Shown here: piece after piece, positions 9,098 through 16,966 of the stretch | Position numbering within the stretch: position 1 is the stretch's first letter | Layout of the letters: every line of letters begins with the position of its first letter | From: Desulfovibrio piger ATCC 29098 | GTDB taxonomy: Bacteria > Desulfobacterota > Desulfovibrionia > Desulfovibrionales > Desulfovibrionaceae | Direction: 5' to 3' | DNA: 53,710 bases | Assembly (NCBI RefSeq): GCF_000156375.1 | Contig: NZ_DS996354.1 | Coordinates: 107,424 to 161,133, forward strand | Notes under the pieces: model-generated | The model's database searches: none | Told to the model about the DNA's origin: nothing | What the model saw: only the letters and a program-made list of their open reading frames with translations | Made by a program: the position numbers and the translations under genes

Positions 9098-9844
9098 ATG
9101 ATGACGGAAGAAGCCCTGTACGCCCGGCTCAAGGAGGCGTTGCGTGATGCCATCGCACGGCACCATCTGGATGCGTGTAGTATCAGCCTGAAAAGTCGCG
9201 GTCTTACCCCGGAAGAGGCCATAGGCCGGACCGCGCGCACGGACTATCCCATCCTCAATGGCAGGGAAGTCATGCTCCAGGCCCGTTTCGGCGAGGCTCT
9301 GGGGCAGGCCTTCACCAGTGCACCGGTGGATTTCGAAGGCTCGCTGGCCGATGTGCTGGCACTGGACACGGCGCAGGATCCCCAGGCAGGCGGGATGCTG
9401 GTGGCCACGCTCAATGCCGTCCTGCGCGCCGTGGGCGAGATCGGCAATACGATCCATTGCCGTGACGACGGGCCGGAGCTGTGTGCGGAGCGGTATGCGG
9501 CCCTCGTCCGGGAACGCTTCGGCACGCCGCGTATCGCACTGGTGGGGTTCCAGCCTGCGCTGCTGGCTCGGCTGTCCAGGGAATTCAGCGTGCGGGTGCT
9601 GGATCTCAATCCCGAGATCGTGGGGACGGTGCGTTCCGGCGTGCTGGTGGAAGACGGCATGGCGGCCTATCAGGACGTGGTGCGGGACTGGGCCGAACTG
9701 GTGCTGTGTACGGGCAGCACGCTTTGCAACGGCTCGTTCGTCAACTTTCTGGATATCGGCAAGCCGGTGCTGTTCTTCGGCACCTCCTGCGCCGGGGCGG
9801 CGCATATCCTTGGGGCGGAACGCTACTGCCCCATGTCGGCCTGA
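9098..9844 (+). CDS. DUF364/DUF4213 family protein (putative heavy-metal chelation)
   Basis: 248 aa. An N-terminal DUF4213-like part (residues about 5-105) has a PILNGREVMLQARFGEALGQ core. It is followed by a Rossmann-like DUF364 part with IALVGFQPALLARLS, VLDLNPE, the diagnostic CTGSTLCNGSFVNFL and FFGTSCAGAAHIL. The family is annotated as metal-chelating on structural grounds, and members often sit by metal or molybdate transporters; the reaction is unknown. GGGAGG lies 8 bases before the ATG at 9098. An alternative start is the next codon (9101). Confidence 0.85.
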   Translation: MMTEEALYARLKEALRDAIARHHLDACSISLKSRGLTPEEAIGRTARTDYPILNGREVMLQARFGEALGQAFTSAPVDFEGSLADVLALDTAQDPQAGGMLVATLNAVLRAVGEIGNTIHCRDDGPELCAERYAALVRERFGTPRIALVGFQPALLARLSREFSVRVLDLNPEIVGTVRSGVLVEDGMAAYQDVVRDWAELVLCTGSTLCNGSFVNFLDIGKPVLFFGTSCAGAAHILGAERYCPMSA

Positions 9845-9891
9845 AGCCTGTCCGGCCGGGCCTGCTCCGGTGATGTCCCGTGCCTCTGACT

Positions 9892-9927
9892 GTCAGGAGA
9901 ATGTCGGCTGTCCGACATCATCCTGAC
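9892..9927. repeat. 36-bp interrupted inverted repeat
   Basis: GTCAGGA and ATGTCGG (9892-9907, GA between them) mirror CCGACAT and TCCTGAC (9912-9927, CA between them) around a CTGT centre: two 7-bp arms separated by a 2+2 internal mismatch. No T-tract follows, so a standard terminator is unlikely. It lies 47 bases after the DUF364 stop and 43 bases before the start at 9971. It could be an operator or an mRNA 3'-end hairpin. Confidence 0.65.
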
Positions 9928-9951
9928 GGGTGAAGGGAGCCAGAGTGTCGG

Positions 9952-9973
9952 CATATGCGGAGGTAAGCATATG
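9952..9973 (+). promoter_or_regulatory. Start-codon-locking hairpin with the SD in its loop
   Basis: CATATGC (9952-9958) is perfectly complementary to GCATATG (9967-9973). The 8-nt loop is GGAGGTAA, which contains the Shine-Dalgarno sequence, and the AUG (9971-9973) is the end of the stem. Folding would block initiation at the small ORF. Confidence 0.5.
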
Positions 9974-10285
9974 ACCGACAATGACAGGATAGTTTGTCAG
10001 GTACTGGAGCAGCAGCTTTCCCTGCGCTTGCGGGAGGGCTGCCGCGATGTGCTGCTGCACCTTCTGCCTGCTCCCCTGCAGGGGCTGCTGTATATCGCCC
10101 TGCGCAGCAGTGCCGCAGGTTATGCCCGGCTGTGGGGGGGGCACCAGCAAGATGGACTGCCGCAGGCAACTGCCCCAAAAGGCGGCGCGCCTGCGACAGG
10201 AAGGGGCCCTTTGAGGCGGGCCAGTCCGATGGCGGCGGCAAACAGGGACGGCCCGCGCTTCCCGAAAACTAGAACTTGTAGATGA
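9971..10285 (+). CDS. Small ORF of unknown function, with a G8 tract
   Basis: ATG at 9971 with GGAGG 7 bases upstream. The first 55 residues look coding (MTDNDRIVCQVLEQQLSLRL, then two hydrophobic stretches). At 10134-10141 there are eight consecutive G's. In the frame as written the ORF runs on to 10285, overlapping the porin gene's 3' end, with a proline/glycine-rich tail that looks non-coding. Removing one G gives an alternative ending with many Lys/Arg/Gln, stopping at 10212-10214 (about 80 aa). It may be slippery or phase-variable, a pseudogene, or a sequencing error. I do not recognise the family. Confidence 0.35.
   Translation: MTDNDRIVCQVLEQQLSLRLREGCRDVLLHLLPAPLQGLLYIALRSSAAGYARLWGGHQQDGLPQATAPKGGAPATGRGPLRRASPMAAANRDGPRFPKTRTCR
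10216..10256. terminator. GC-rich hairpin between convergent genes
   Basis: GCGGGCC (10216-10222) pairs with GGCCCGC (10250-10256), and GTCC (10224-10227) with GGAC (10246-10249), leaving one bulged A. There is no U-tract on either strand. It lies 12 bases after the porin stop (minus strand), so it probably protects or ends that mRNA. Confidence 0.4.
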
Positions 10286-11813
10286 AGCTCATGTTGACGT
10301 TCCAGGCATCTTCGATGCTGTTGGCGCGGTGCCAGCTGCCACCCTTGCTGAAACCTCCCCAGACATCGGACGACTGGTCCAGCCAGAGGGCTATATAATT
10401 GGCTTCTACCAGCAGGCGCAGGTTGTCATAGATCTGGTAGGAACTCATGATGCCGAATTCAGCGGCGTAGTCCCGTTGCGTCAGGTAGATGCCGCCATTG
10501 GTGTTGACATTATTGAAGTCCGAAGCCGTACCGTACAGGCTGCGGCCTGCATGGCCGGGGACGTCCAGCTCTCCTTTGATGTAGCGGGCCATCCGGGGGG
10601 CGTTTGTTCCGTTATAGAAATTGATGCGGATGGTGTGACTAAGCTTGTCGATGAAGCTCAGGTCACGGATACGCGCACCAAAGCCCCATGTGCCGGCCAG
10701 GGTGTACCCCAGCACGGCATCGCGGCCGATGGTCCAGGTCCCGAGCGTTCCGAAGCCGGAAAAGCCGCTGGTGCATTCGTTATTGTAGTCGAAGGACGGC
10801 AAGCGTTCAGACCCGTTCCTCGGGTTGTCGTCATCGCCGCTGCTGTACCAAGCATAGATACCGGGCGTGCCCCAGTCCAGCTTGTATTCGGCCAGCAGCG
10901 AGGCATACCAGCCGCTGCGGTCCAGAGCTTCTTCACCGGAATTGAAGGCGCCGTAGTTGGCGCTCCAGGCCAGCCGGAAGGGATCGGCAGCCGTGATCTC
11001 GCCGGTCAGGCCTGCCCAGAATGCCGTTCCGTATGCATAGGCCGAGGTACCATTGGCCTTGTGGGCAGGCAGGGCATACCACGAAGGCCCTATGCCTGAA
11101 CCGTAGCCGCTGCCATAGTAATCATCGCCGGAGCGGAAGGCATTGCTGCCCACCATGCCCAGCATGGCCCAGGGGGTCAGGCGCACCCCTTCGAAGGTCA
11201 GGGGCAGCAGCAGGCCGAACACGTCCACGTTGTCCAGATAACGGTTCGTCCCGTTTGTCCCGCCGCTCCAGTTATCATTGAACGGCCGCGCCCAGAACGC
11301 CGTCACGGCGGCATGGTCGCCGAGAGGGGCGGAGACATTGATCCCTGCCACGTCGGCATCGAAGACCTGCGAAGCCTCGGAAGCATAGTCCGGCAGGAAG
11401 ATGCGCTGGATGCCCATCCGGGTCTTGATGGCCGTGCCGGGGACGACCCAGTCCAGATAGCTGTGCTTTATCTTGACGATGTTGCCGTCGGCCCCCAGAG
11501 CGCCGCCTTTGGCGGCGCGGCCCCAGGTGGCGGCGCCGATCTCAAAATAGACCGTCCCCGAAAGGCTTTCCGAAGCGATGGCCTCCAGTTGCAAGCGGAC
11601 ACGCGTCTTGGCTTCGAATTCGTCCTCCCCCCAGCGTCCCCAGCCGGTCACGTGACGGCCGTTACGGTCATTTTTGACGAAGTTCCCCCCTCCGCCGTAT
11701 TCGAGCATATTGATCCATACGCCCTTGGCCTTGAAGTCCACGGCCTGGCCCTGCTGGGATCCCCCCAGGAGCATGCCGGCCGCAAGGAAAAGGATGGCCA
11801 GATGTTTTTTCAT
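10269..11813 (-). CDS. Outer membrane trimeric porin, Desulfovibrio type
   Basis: 514 aa with a signal peptide (MKKHLAILFLAAGMLLGG... cut after GQA, about residue 24). A beta-barrel follows, rich in alternating aromatic/polar strands: VDFKAKGVWINMLEY at the start, FEAKTRVRLQLEAIAS near residue 67 and an amphipathic last strand ending YKF. The C-terminal Phe is the usual outer-membrane insertion signal. Porins of this family are the abundant major outer-membrane proteins of Desulfovibrio. I start at 11813 because AAGGAGTG precedes it and the signal peptide begins there; the frame runs 31 codons further. It lies only 25 bases after the LysR gene. Confidence 0.88.
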   Translation of the reverse strand: MKKHLAILFLAAGMLLGGSQQGQAVDFKAKGVWINMLEYGGGGNFVKNDRNGRHVTGWGRWGEDEFEAKTRVRLQLEAIASESLSGTVYFEIGAATWGRAAKGGALGADGNIVKIKHSYLDWVVPGTAIKTRMGIQRIFLPDYASEASQVFDADVAGINVSAPLGDHAAVTAFWARPFNDNWSGGTNGTNRYLDNVDVFGLLLPLTFEGVRLTPWAMLGMVGSNAFRSGDDYYGSGYGSGIGPSWYALPAHKANGTSAYAYGTAFWAGLTGEITAADPFRLAWSANYGAFNSGEEALDRSGWYASLLAEYKLDWGTPGIYAWYSSGDDDNPRNGSERLPSFDYNNECTSGFSGFGTLGTWTIGRDAVLGYTLAGTWGFGARIRDLSFIDKLSHTIRINFYNGTNAPRMARYIKGELDVPGHAGRSLYGTASDFNNVNTNGGIYLTQRDYAAEFGIMSSYQIYDNLRLLVEANYIALWLDQSSDVWGGFSKGGSWHRANSIEDAWNVNMSFIYKF

Positions 11814-11838
11814 GTGTATCACTCCTTTGACAGTAGGT

Positions 11839-12774
11839 TTACGGTGCTGTTTTTTTGTTTTGGGGATCGCAGAGATATTTTCTGACAAGATTAAGAAATG
11901 TTTCATATTCCATGGAAAGAGTCGTGTTCCTTTTCTTGATATAGCCGAAGGAAAGGCATTTCCCGCAGCCGTCTATGGGGATGTCCCGTATGGCATATTT
12001 CCTGAAAGAATCGTTCATCAAACGGATGCCGAAACTGCATATATCCGTGTGTAGCAGCATCTCGATGATCTGATTGTCGCTGTTAGTGGAGAAGAGGCTT
12101 TTGAAATTTGCCGCTTTGGCCATGCCGACACTGATCCTGTCCAGGTGATGCTCTATGGAAAAAAAGTCATTAACAGGCTGGATGAAGTTGTTGCCATCAA
12201 GATCGGAGAAGCGGATGCTTTCCCGGTCATACAGAGGGTTTTGTGGCCCTACGTAGATGCAGGGCTCATGCTGCGAGATCTCGATGAATTCGATGTCCTT
12301 GTGGGCAAGGACATGGGAGAAACATTTTCGCTGGTCTTTGGAAAAGTAGACGATGCCGATGTCGGAAATGCCGGTATAGACATTGTCTACGATGTCCTCC
12401 ACCGTCCCTTCCAGAAATGACATCTTGTATTCATTGTGGTTTATGGCGTTGTACAAAAAGCAGAAAAGCCGCGAGATCATGGTGGACGGATAGCAGGATA
12501 TGTTGATTTTTTTGTATTTCTTCTGCCGTCCCATCTGCTTCATAAGGCGGACGTTCTGCAGGATGGTGCGGGCCTGGTCGTAAAATTCCCTGCCTGCCTC
12601 TGTCAGGGAAACACCGCGGTTGGAGCGGGTGAACAGCGTGACCCCCAGCTCTTCTTCCAGCATGCTGATATTTTTGCTCACGCTGGATTGCGAGGTATAC
12701 AGGGTCTCGGCGGCCCGTCGTGTACTGCCGAAATCGGCTGTGGTGACAAAATGTTCAAGTTGGCGCAGTTCCAT
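11839..12774 (-). CDS. LysR-family transcriptional regulator
   Basis: 311 aa. The winged helix-turn-helix occupies residues 1-60 (MELRQLEHFVTTADFGSTRRAAETL..., SQSSVSKNISMLEEELGVTLF, TEAG). A substrate-binding-protein-like effector domain follows (about 90-305). The C-terminal half is unusually rich in Asn, Tyr, Lys and Cys (C-x2-C near DGCGKC), and its DNA is less GC-rich than its neighbours, which could mean recent acquisition. The porin gene follows 25 bases downstream on the same strand, so it may be a target or a co-transcribed partner. There is no obvious SD. Confidence 0.9.
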   Translation of the reverse strand: MELRQLEHFVTTADFGSTRRAAETLYTSQSSVSKNISMLEEELGVTLFTRSNRGVSLTEAGREFYDQARTILQNVRLMKQMGRQKKYKKINISCYPSTMISRLFCFLYNAINHNEYKMSFLEGTVEDIVDNVYTGISDIGIVYFSKDQRKCFSHVLAHKDIEFIEISQHEPCIYVGPQNPLYDRESIRFSDLDGNNFIQPVNDFFSIEHHLDRISVGMAKAANFKSLFSTNSDNQIIEMLLHTDICSFGIRLMNDSFRKYAIRDIPIDGCGKCLSFGYIKKRNTTLSMEYETFLNLVRKYLCDPQNKKTAP

Positions 12775-12904
12775 GATGTGCTTGCCGAAAGGGGATGCTG
12801 GGGTGGAGAAAGGATGGCCTGCAGGAAGACGCCCGGCAGCGATATTTTTTTCGTGCCGCAAGCAGGGCAATGGGCATGGCGCGCTGCCGCTTCGCCGGGG
12901 CAAG

Positions 12905-12938
12905 CCCGGAAAAACGGACGTTCCGGCACAGGCCGGAA
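12905..12938 (-). terminator. Probable terminator of the nik/MATE/deacylase operon
   Basis: TTCCGGC (12921-12927) pairs with GCCGGAA (12932-12938). On the minus strand CGTCCGTTTTT follows, so the T-run starts about 7 bases after the stem, which is suboptimal. It starts 10 bases after the deacylase stop. Positions 12775-12904 hold the LysR promoter region, without a clear -35/-10 pair. Confidence 0.45.
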
Positions 12939-12947
12939 GCTCCTGGA

Positions 12948-13883
12948 CTAGCCGTAAGCCACCAGGGGCGTACCGGCCTTCACGGCCAGAGAGACCGTCA
13001 TGTACAGGACGATGCCGTCTTTTTCGGCCCGGTAGCAGTCGATGGCACGCCCAAAGATGTCACGTACGGTCCCCAGTATCTCTCCCTGGCTGACAGGAGC
13101 CCCGGGAGTGACTTCCGGGTACCAGCACCCCTGATCCTTCGCCGTCAGGTAGACGGCATCGCGGATCTCGCGCTGTTCCCGGTGCGGCGATTCTGCCAGG
13201 GGCGGCAACAGCTGCAGATGGGCCAGCAGTGCCCGGATGTCCCGCTTGTAGGCATCCACTTCGGCCCGGGACCAGACGCCGTTGCCGCCCCGTTCGATGA
13301 GCAGGGACGGCACGCCGCGCAGAGCGGCGGAGTTATAGGCCCCTGTGGTGGCCGAAGAGAGGACGCGCACGTCCACATCCAGGACTTGCGCAGCCTGGCG
13401 TGCCCTGTCTGTGACCTGCTCCTCGGCCACACCGGGGATGAAAACGAAGGGATGCATACTCTCGTGCAGGTCACCGCCGTGCATGTCGGCATAGAAATCG
13501 GCGTCGTCCTGCAGGCTGGTGATGAGGTGGGCCAGACGTTCGGCCTGGCTGCCGTCATCCCGGCCTGGAAAGACCCGGTTCAGGTTCTTGCCGTCTTCCG
13601 CCACGATCTCGGACAGTCGTTCGCTGAACCCCGAAGCGTTGGCCAGGTGGACGATGGTCAGCCGTCCGGCCACGGCGTCCTGGTCCAGTTCTGACGCCAG
13701 CTCTATGGCTGCCTGTATGCTGCAATATTCGCATCCGTGTATGCCGGCGGTAAGCAGCACGCGCGGCCCGGGTCTGTTGCCGTGTATGGTGGTCACGGGC
13801 AGGGAGAGGTCACGGTCACGGAGCAGGGCGATCGTTTTTTGTCCTGGGGCGGCTTCCGCCCGCGAAGCTTGATGAAAGTTCAT
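12948..13883 (-). CDS. Succinylglutamate desuccinylase/aspartoacylase-family zinc hydrolase (M14-like)
   Basis: 311 aa. The N-terminal two-thirds is the AstE/AspA zinc fold. GIHGCEYCS (about residues 47-55) gives the H-x2-E zinc ligands, LNRVFPG (about 100) binds the substrate carboxylate and DMHGGDLHES (about 133) supplies the third ligand. The C-terminal part is a barrel/lipoyl-like domain (PGAPVSQGEILGTV). Such enzymes cleave N-acyl amino acids. The start chosen is the ATG at 13883; a TTG at 13913 would overlap the MATE gene. It is last in the nickel-type operon. The substrate is unknown; an N-acyl chelator is an attractive guess. Confidence 0.85.
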   Translation of the reverse strand: MNFHQASRAEAAPGQKTIALLRDRDLSLPVTTIHGNRPGPRVLLTAGIHGCEYCSIQAAIELASELDQDAVAGRLTIVHLANASGFSERLSEIVAEDGKNLNRVFPGRDDGSQAERLAHLITSLQDDADFYADMHGGDLHESMHPFVFIPGVAEEQVTDRARQAAQVLDVDVRVLSSATTGAYNSAALRGVPSLLIERGGNGVWSRAEVDAYKRDIRALLAHLQLLPPLAESPHREQREIRDAVYLTAKDQGCWYPEVTPGAPVSQGEILGTVRDIFGRAIDCYRAEKDGIVLYMTVSLAVKAGTPLVAYG

Positions 13884-13906
13884 GTACGTCTCTGTCAGGA
13901 TAAGGT

Positions 13907-15265
13907 TCAGCAAAGGGCCGCGCTGTCATGCCTGAAGGAAGGCGCGTCACGCAGCCGGGGCCAGTAGCGCAGCAGGAAGAACGACCTGCCGGCATAAAAG
14001 ATCAGGTATGCGCCCCACAGGCCGTGGTTGCCCCAAAGGGGGACAAAAGCCAGCCAGGCCAGACCAAAAGCCACGAGGGCCTGCAGGGTGGAGAGAAAGA
14101 CCGGGCGGGTCAGGCTGCTGCCCGTGAACAGGCCATAATAGGTCAGGCCCAGGGCCGCGCATGCCGGGAAGCATATGCCCCAGTCCGCATACCGTTCCGC
14201 AGCGGCCAGGACTTCCGGCAAATCGGTGAACAGGCGCAGCAAAGGCGTGTGCCCCAGGGCGTAGATCAGGGTCATGCCCAGCAGGGCCGCCAGGGAGCAG
14301 TGCAGAGTAAGGCGCCGTGTCCTTTCCAGAATGGCGGCACAGCTCTGTCCGGCGGCCTTTCCGGCAAATACGCTCGATGTATTGGCGATCCCCTCGAAAA
14401 CATAGGAGAAGATCAGCATGATCTGGAGGATGACGGCATTGGCCGAGATGGTCAGGGTCCCGAAAGATGCCGTGGTGATCATGAAGATGTTGGTCTGGGT
14501 CAGCAGGCAGACCGTACGCAGGAACAGATTGCCGTTGACCCGTGCCATGCGCAGCATTTCCCCCACGCGGACGAGATTGGGGAGCGGGGCAGGGAGGGGA
14601 GGCAAGGAATCCCGCATGGCGACCAGTCCGGTGATAGTGGCGAACAGGCAGGCCAGTACGGATGCTGCGGCCACGCCTGAAACTCCCCAGCCGAACAGGC
14701 TTACGAAAAGCAAGTCGAGCAGCATGTTGACCGCATTGCCGCCTATCTGCATGAGCAGGGAGGCCCTGATGCGGGCTTGCCCCATGAGCCAGCCCAGTAT
14801 GGCGTAGTTCAGCAGCGTGAGGGGAGCCGTCCAGATCAGGATATCGTAATAGATCCCGGCTACTTCTCTGGCAGCCGGATCAAGGCGCAACAGGAACATG
14901 GCGCCGGAAAAGATGGCATCCCGGCACAACAGGATGAGAGTGCCCAGCAGCAGGGCCATGATGCCCGGCAAAAGGAATGCCTTCCAGGCGGCCTCCGTAT
15001 CTCCTGTGGCCAGGGCCTGCGCGCTGAACCCCGTGGAGCCCACGCGCAGGAAACCCAGCAGCCAATACAGGGTATTGAAGATGACGGCACCTACGGCCAC
15101 TCCCGCGATATAGGAAGGGGCGGAAAGGCGTCCCATGACAGCCGTATCCACGGCGCCGATGAGCGGCTGCGTCACCGTGGAGAGGATGAAGGGCAGCAGC
15201 ATGGCTGCATATTCCCTGCGGGAGGGGGCGGTCAGGGCGGCCGCCTGGGTAGGAACCGGGGGCAT
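13907..15265 (-). CDS. MATE-family multidrug/metabolite exporter
   Basis: 452 aa with 12 predicted helices in two six-helix halves: LLPFILSTVTQPLIGAVDTA and MGRLSAPSYIAGVAVGAVIF in helices 1-2, and FGTLTISANAVILQIMLIFS with FEGIANTSSVFAGKAAGQ opening the second half. These are MATE signatures (closest in feel to the DinF/NorM type). MATE proteins export cationic drugs or small metabolites using Na+ or H+. GAAGGA precedes the ATG at 15265, which lies 13 bases after the nikE-like stop, so it belongs to the nickel-type operon and may export a chelator. Confidence 0.92.
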   Translation of the reverse strand: MPPVPTQAAALTAPSRREYAAMLLPFILSTVTQPLIGAVDTAVMGRLSAPSYIAGVAVGAVIFNTLYWLLGFLRVGSTGFSAQALATGDTEAAWKAFLLPGIMALLLGTLILLCRDAIFSGAMFLLRLDPAAREVAGIYYDILIWTAPLTLLNYAILGWLMGQARIRASLLMQIGGNAVNMLLDLLFVSLFGWGVSGVAAASVLACLFATITGLVAMRDSLPPLPAPLPNLVRVGEMLRMARVNGNLFLRTVCLLTQTNIFMITTASFGTLTISANAVILQIMLIFSYVFEGIANTSSVFAGKAAGQSCAAILERTRRLTLHCSLAALLGMTLIYALGHTPLLRLFTDLPEVLAAAERYADWGICFPACAALGLTYYGLFTGSSLTRPVFLSTLQALVAFGLAWLAFVPLWGNHGLWGAYLIFYAGRSFFLLRYWPRLRDAPSFRHDSAALC

Positions 15266-15278
15266 GAATCTATCCTTC

Positions 15279-16133
15279 TCAGGCAATGGCCGCGTAACGA
15301 TCCTGCCCGGTGCGGGAAGCCCCGCTGCCGTGCTCCACACCGATGCCCATGACGGATCCCAGCAGGTTGCGGGCATAATCGTTACGGATCATGGTGATGC
15401 ACCGGATATCGTCCACCTGTTCCACGATGGTGCCGGCGTCGATAAAAACGACCCGGTCACACAGGTAGGTGATGCTGGTCAGGTCGTGGGTGATGAACAG
15501 GTAGGAAAGCCCCAGATCCCGGCGCAGCTCGATGAGCAGATCCATGATCTGCACCTGGGTGGAAGCGTCCAGCGAGCTGATGGCCTCGTCCAAAAGGATG
15601 ATGCGCGGCCGGATGGCCAGGGCACGGGCGATGCATACGCGCTGCAACTGACCGCCGCTCAGTTCATGGGGATAACGGGAGATGAACGCGGCCGGCAGGC
15701 CCACCTGCTCCAGAAGCTCGCAGATTCGGGTGCGGCGGTCCATGCGCTGGCCCGTACTGCGTTCCAGGGCCCGCAAGGACTCCCCGATGATATGTTCCAC
15801 CCTGAAACGGGGATTGGCCGAAGAGGTATAGTCCTGAAAGACGACGGAAAGGCTGTGGTGCAGGGCGGCAGCCTCGCGGGCGGAGCGTCTGGCATACAGA
15901 TCCAGCCCGTTGATGCGCACTGTGCCCCGCTCCGGTTTTAGCAGCCCGGAAAGCACACGCCCCAGAGTGCTCTTGCCGCTGCCGGACTCACCGATGATGC
16001 CCAGGCATTCCCCCTCGCGGAGGCTCAGGGAGATGCCGCGTAAGACCTGCTGCCGTTCCCGGCCGAACAGGCTTTTCTGGTTTTCCTTTTTGAATGAGAC
16101 GTGGATGTCGTCTGCGTGGAGCAGGGTGTTCAT
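15279..16133 (-). CDS. nikE: Nickel/peptide ABC transporter ATP-binding protein (NikE/DppF type)
   Basis: 284 aa ATPase. The Walker A is GESGSGKST (about residues 49-57), the Q-loop is VVFQDYTSSANPR, the ABC signature is LSGGQLQRV (about 160) and the Walker B is IILLDEAISSLD, followed by the HDL switch histidine. The C-terminal extension is that of oligopeptide/nickel importers but lacks the usual cysteine cluster. Its ATG overlaps the nikD-like stop (ATGA). With NikD it would form the heterodimeric motor. Nickel specificity is inferred from the binding protein. Confidence 0.85.
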   Translation of the reverse strand: MNTLLHADDIHVSFKKENQKSLFGRERQQVLRGISLSLREGECLGIIGESGSGKSTLGRVLSGLLKPERGTVRINGLDLYARRSAREAAALHHSLSVVFQDYTSSANPRFRVEHIIGESLRALERSTGQRMDRRTRICELLEQVGLPAAFISRYPHELSGGQLQRVCIARALAIRPRIILLDEAISSLDASTQVQIMDLLIELRRDLGLSYLFITHDLTSITYLCDRVVFIDAGTIVEQVDDIRCITMIRNDYARNLLGSVMGIGVEHGSGASRTGQDRYAAIA

Positions 16134-16966
16134 GCAGGTATCCTTCCGGGGACAGGAGCATGCAGCGCATCCAGGAAGCGGTGCATGACGGCCCTGTGCT
16201 GTTTGATGAGGTGTCGGGTGTAGGTGTCCGTGGCGTTGTCGAAGATCTCTTGTGCCGTACCGCTTTCCACCGCCTTGCCGTCATGCATGACGATAAGCCT
16301 GTCAGCGATGAGCGACAGCACGCCAAGGTCATGCGAGATGAAGATCATGGAGACTTCCCCGCGCTGCTTGATGCGCAGGAATTCCTGCATGATGGCATAC
16401 TGGCTGATGGAGTCGATGGCTGTCGTTGGCTCGTCGGCGATGATCAGCGAAGGCTGCATGCAGATGGCCAGCCCGATCATGACGCGCTGCAACATGCCGC
16501 CCGAGAGCTGGTGCGGGTACTTGCGCAACACGTCCGCCGGGTCGTGGATGCGCATCAGGCGGAGTATGTCCCCCATCCTTTTTTGCAGGGGCCTGCCTTT
16601 CAGGGCGGTGTGCTCCTGCAGTGTCTCGGCCATCTGCTCCCCGATGCGGTACAGGGGATCGAAGCAGGACATGGGATTTTGCAGGACCATGCTGATCTTG
16701 CCGCCCCGCAGGCGGCGCAGCTGTTCCGGTGTCTGGCTCAGCAGGGGCCTGCCTTCAAAGCGGGAGCTGCCGGTGACCTGGAAGTTGTCGTCCAGCAGGC
16801 CCAGCAGGGCCTTGCAGGTCATGCTCTTGCCGCTGCCCGATTCTCCCAGGATGCCCAGGCATTCTCCCCTGGCCACGGAAAAGGAGACCCGGTCCACCAG
16901 CTGCACCAGACGCTTCCCCTGACGGAAGTGGACGGACAGATCCCTGACGGTGAGGATATCGTTCAT
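16130..16966 (-). CDS. nikD: Nickel/peptide ABC transporter ATP-binding protein (NikD/DppD type)
   Basis: 278 aa. Walker A GESGSGKSMT (about residues 41-50), Q-loop VLQNPMSCFDP, signature LSGGMLQRV (about 152) and Walker B LIIADEPTTAID, then SHDLGVLS. The C-terminus RHLIKQHRAVMHRF matches the NikD/DppD group. The ATG overlaps the nikC stop by 4 bases, and the stop overlaps nikE in the same way, so the subunits are translationally coupled. Confidence 0.87.
   Translation of the reverse strand: MNDILTVRDLSVHFRQGKRLVQLVDRVSFSVARGECLGILGESGSGKSMTCKALLGLLDDNFQVTGSSRFEGRPLLSQTPEQLRRLRGGKISMVLQNPMSCFDPLYRIGEQMAETLQEHTALKGRPLQKRMGDILRLMRIHDPADVLRKYPHQLSGGMLQRVMIGLAICMQPSLIIADEPTTAIDSISQYAIMQEFLRIKQRGEVSMIFISHDLGVLSLIADRLIVMHDGKAVESGTAQEIFDNATDTYTRHLIKQHRAVMHRFLDALHAPVPGRIPA

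Noticed and set aside
7172..9805. An 877-codon open frame on the minus strand
   Set aside because: Antisense to the flippase and DUF364 genes, and crosses a strong terminator. The composition is that of a shadow.
9893..10150. An 85-codon minus frame over the small ORF
   Set aside because: TTG start without SD, while the opposite strand has GGAGG correctly placed before an ATG.
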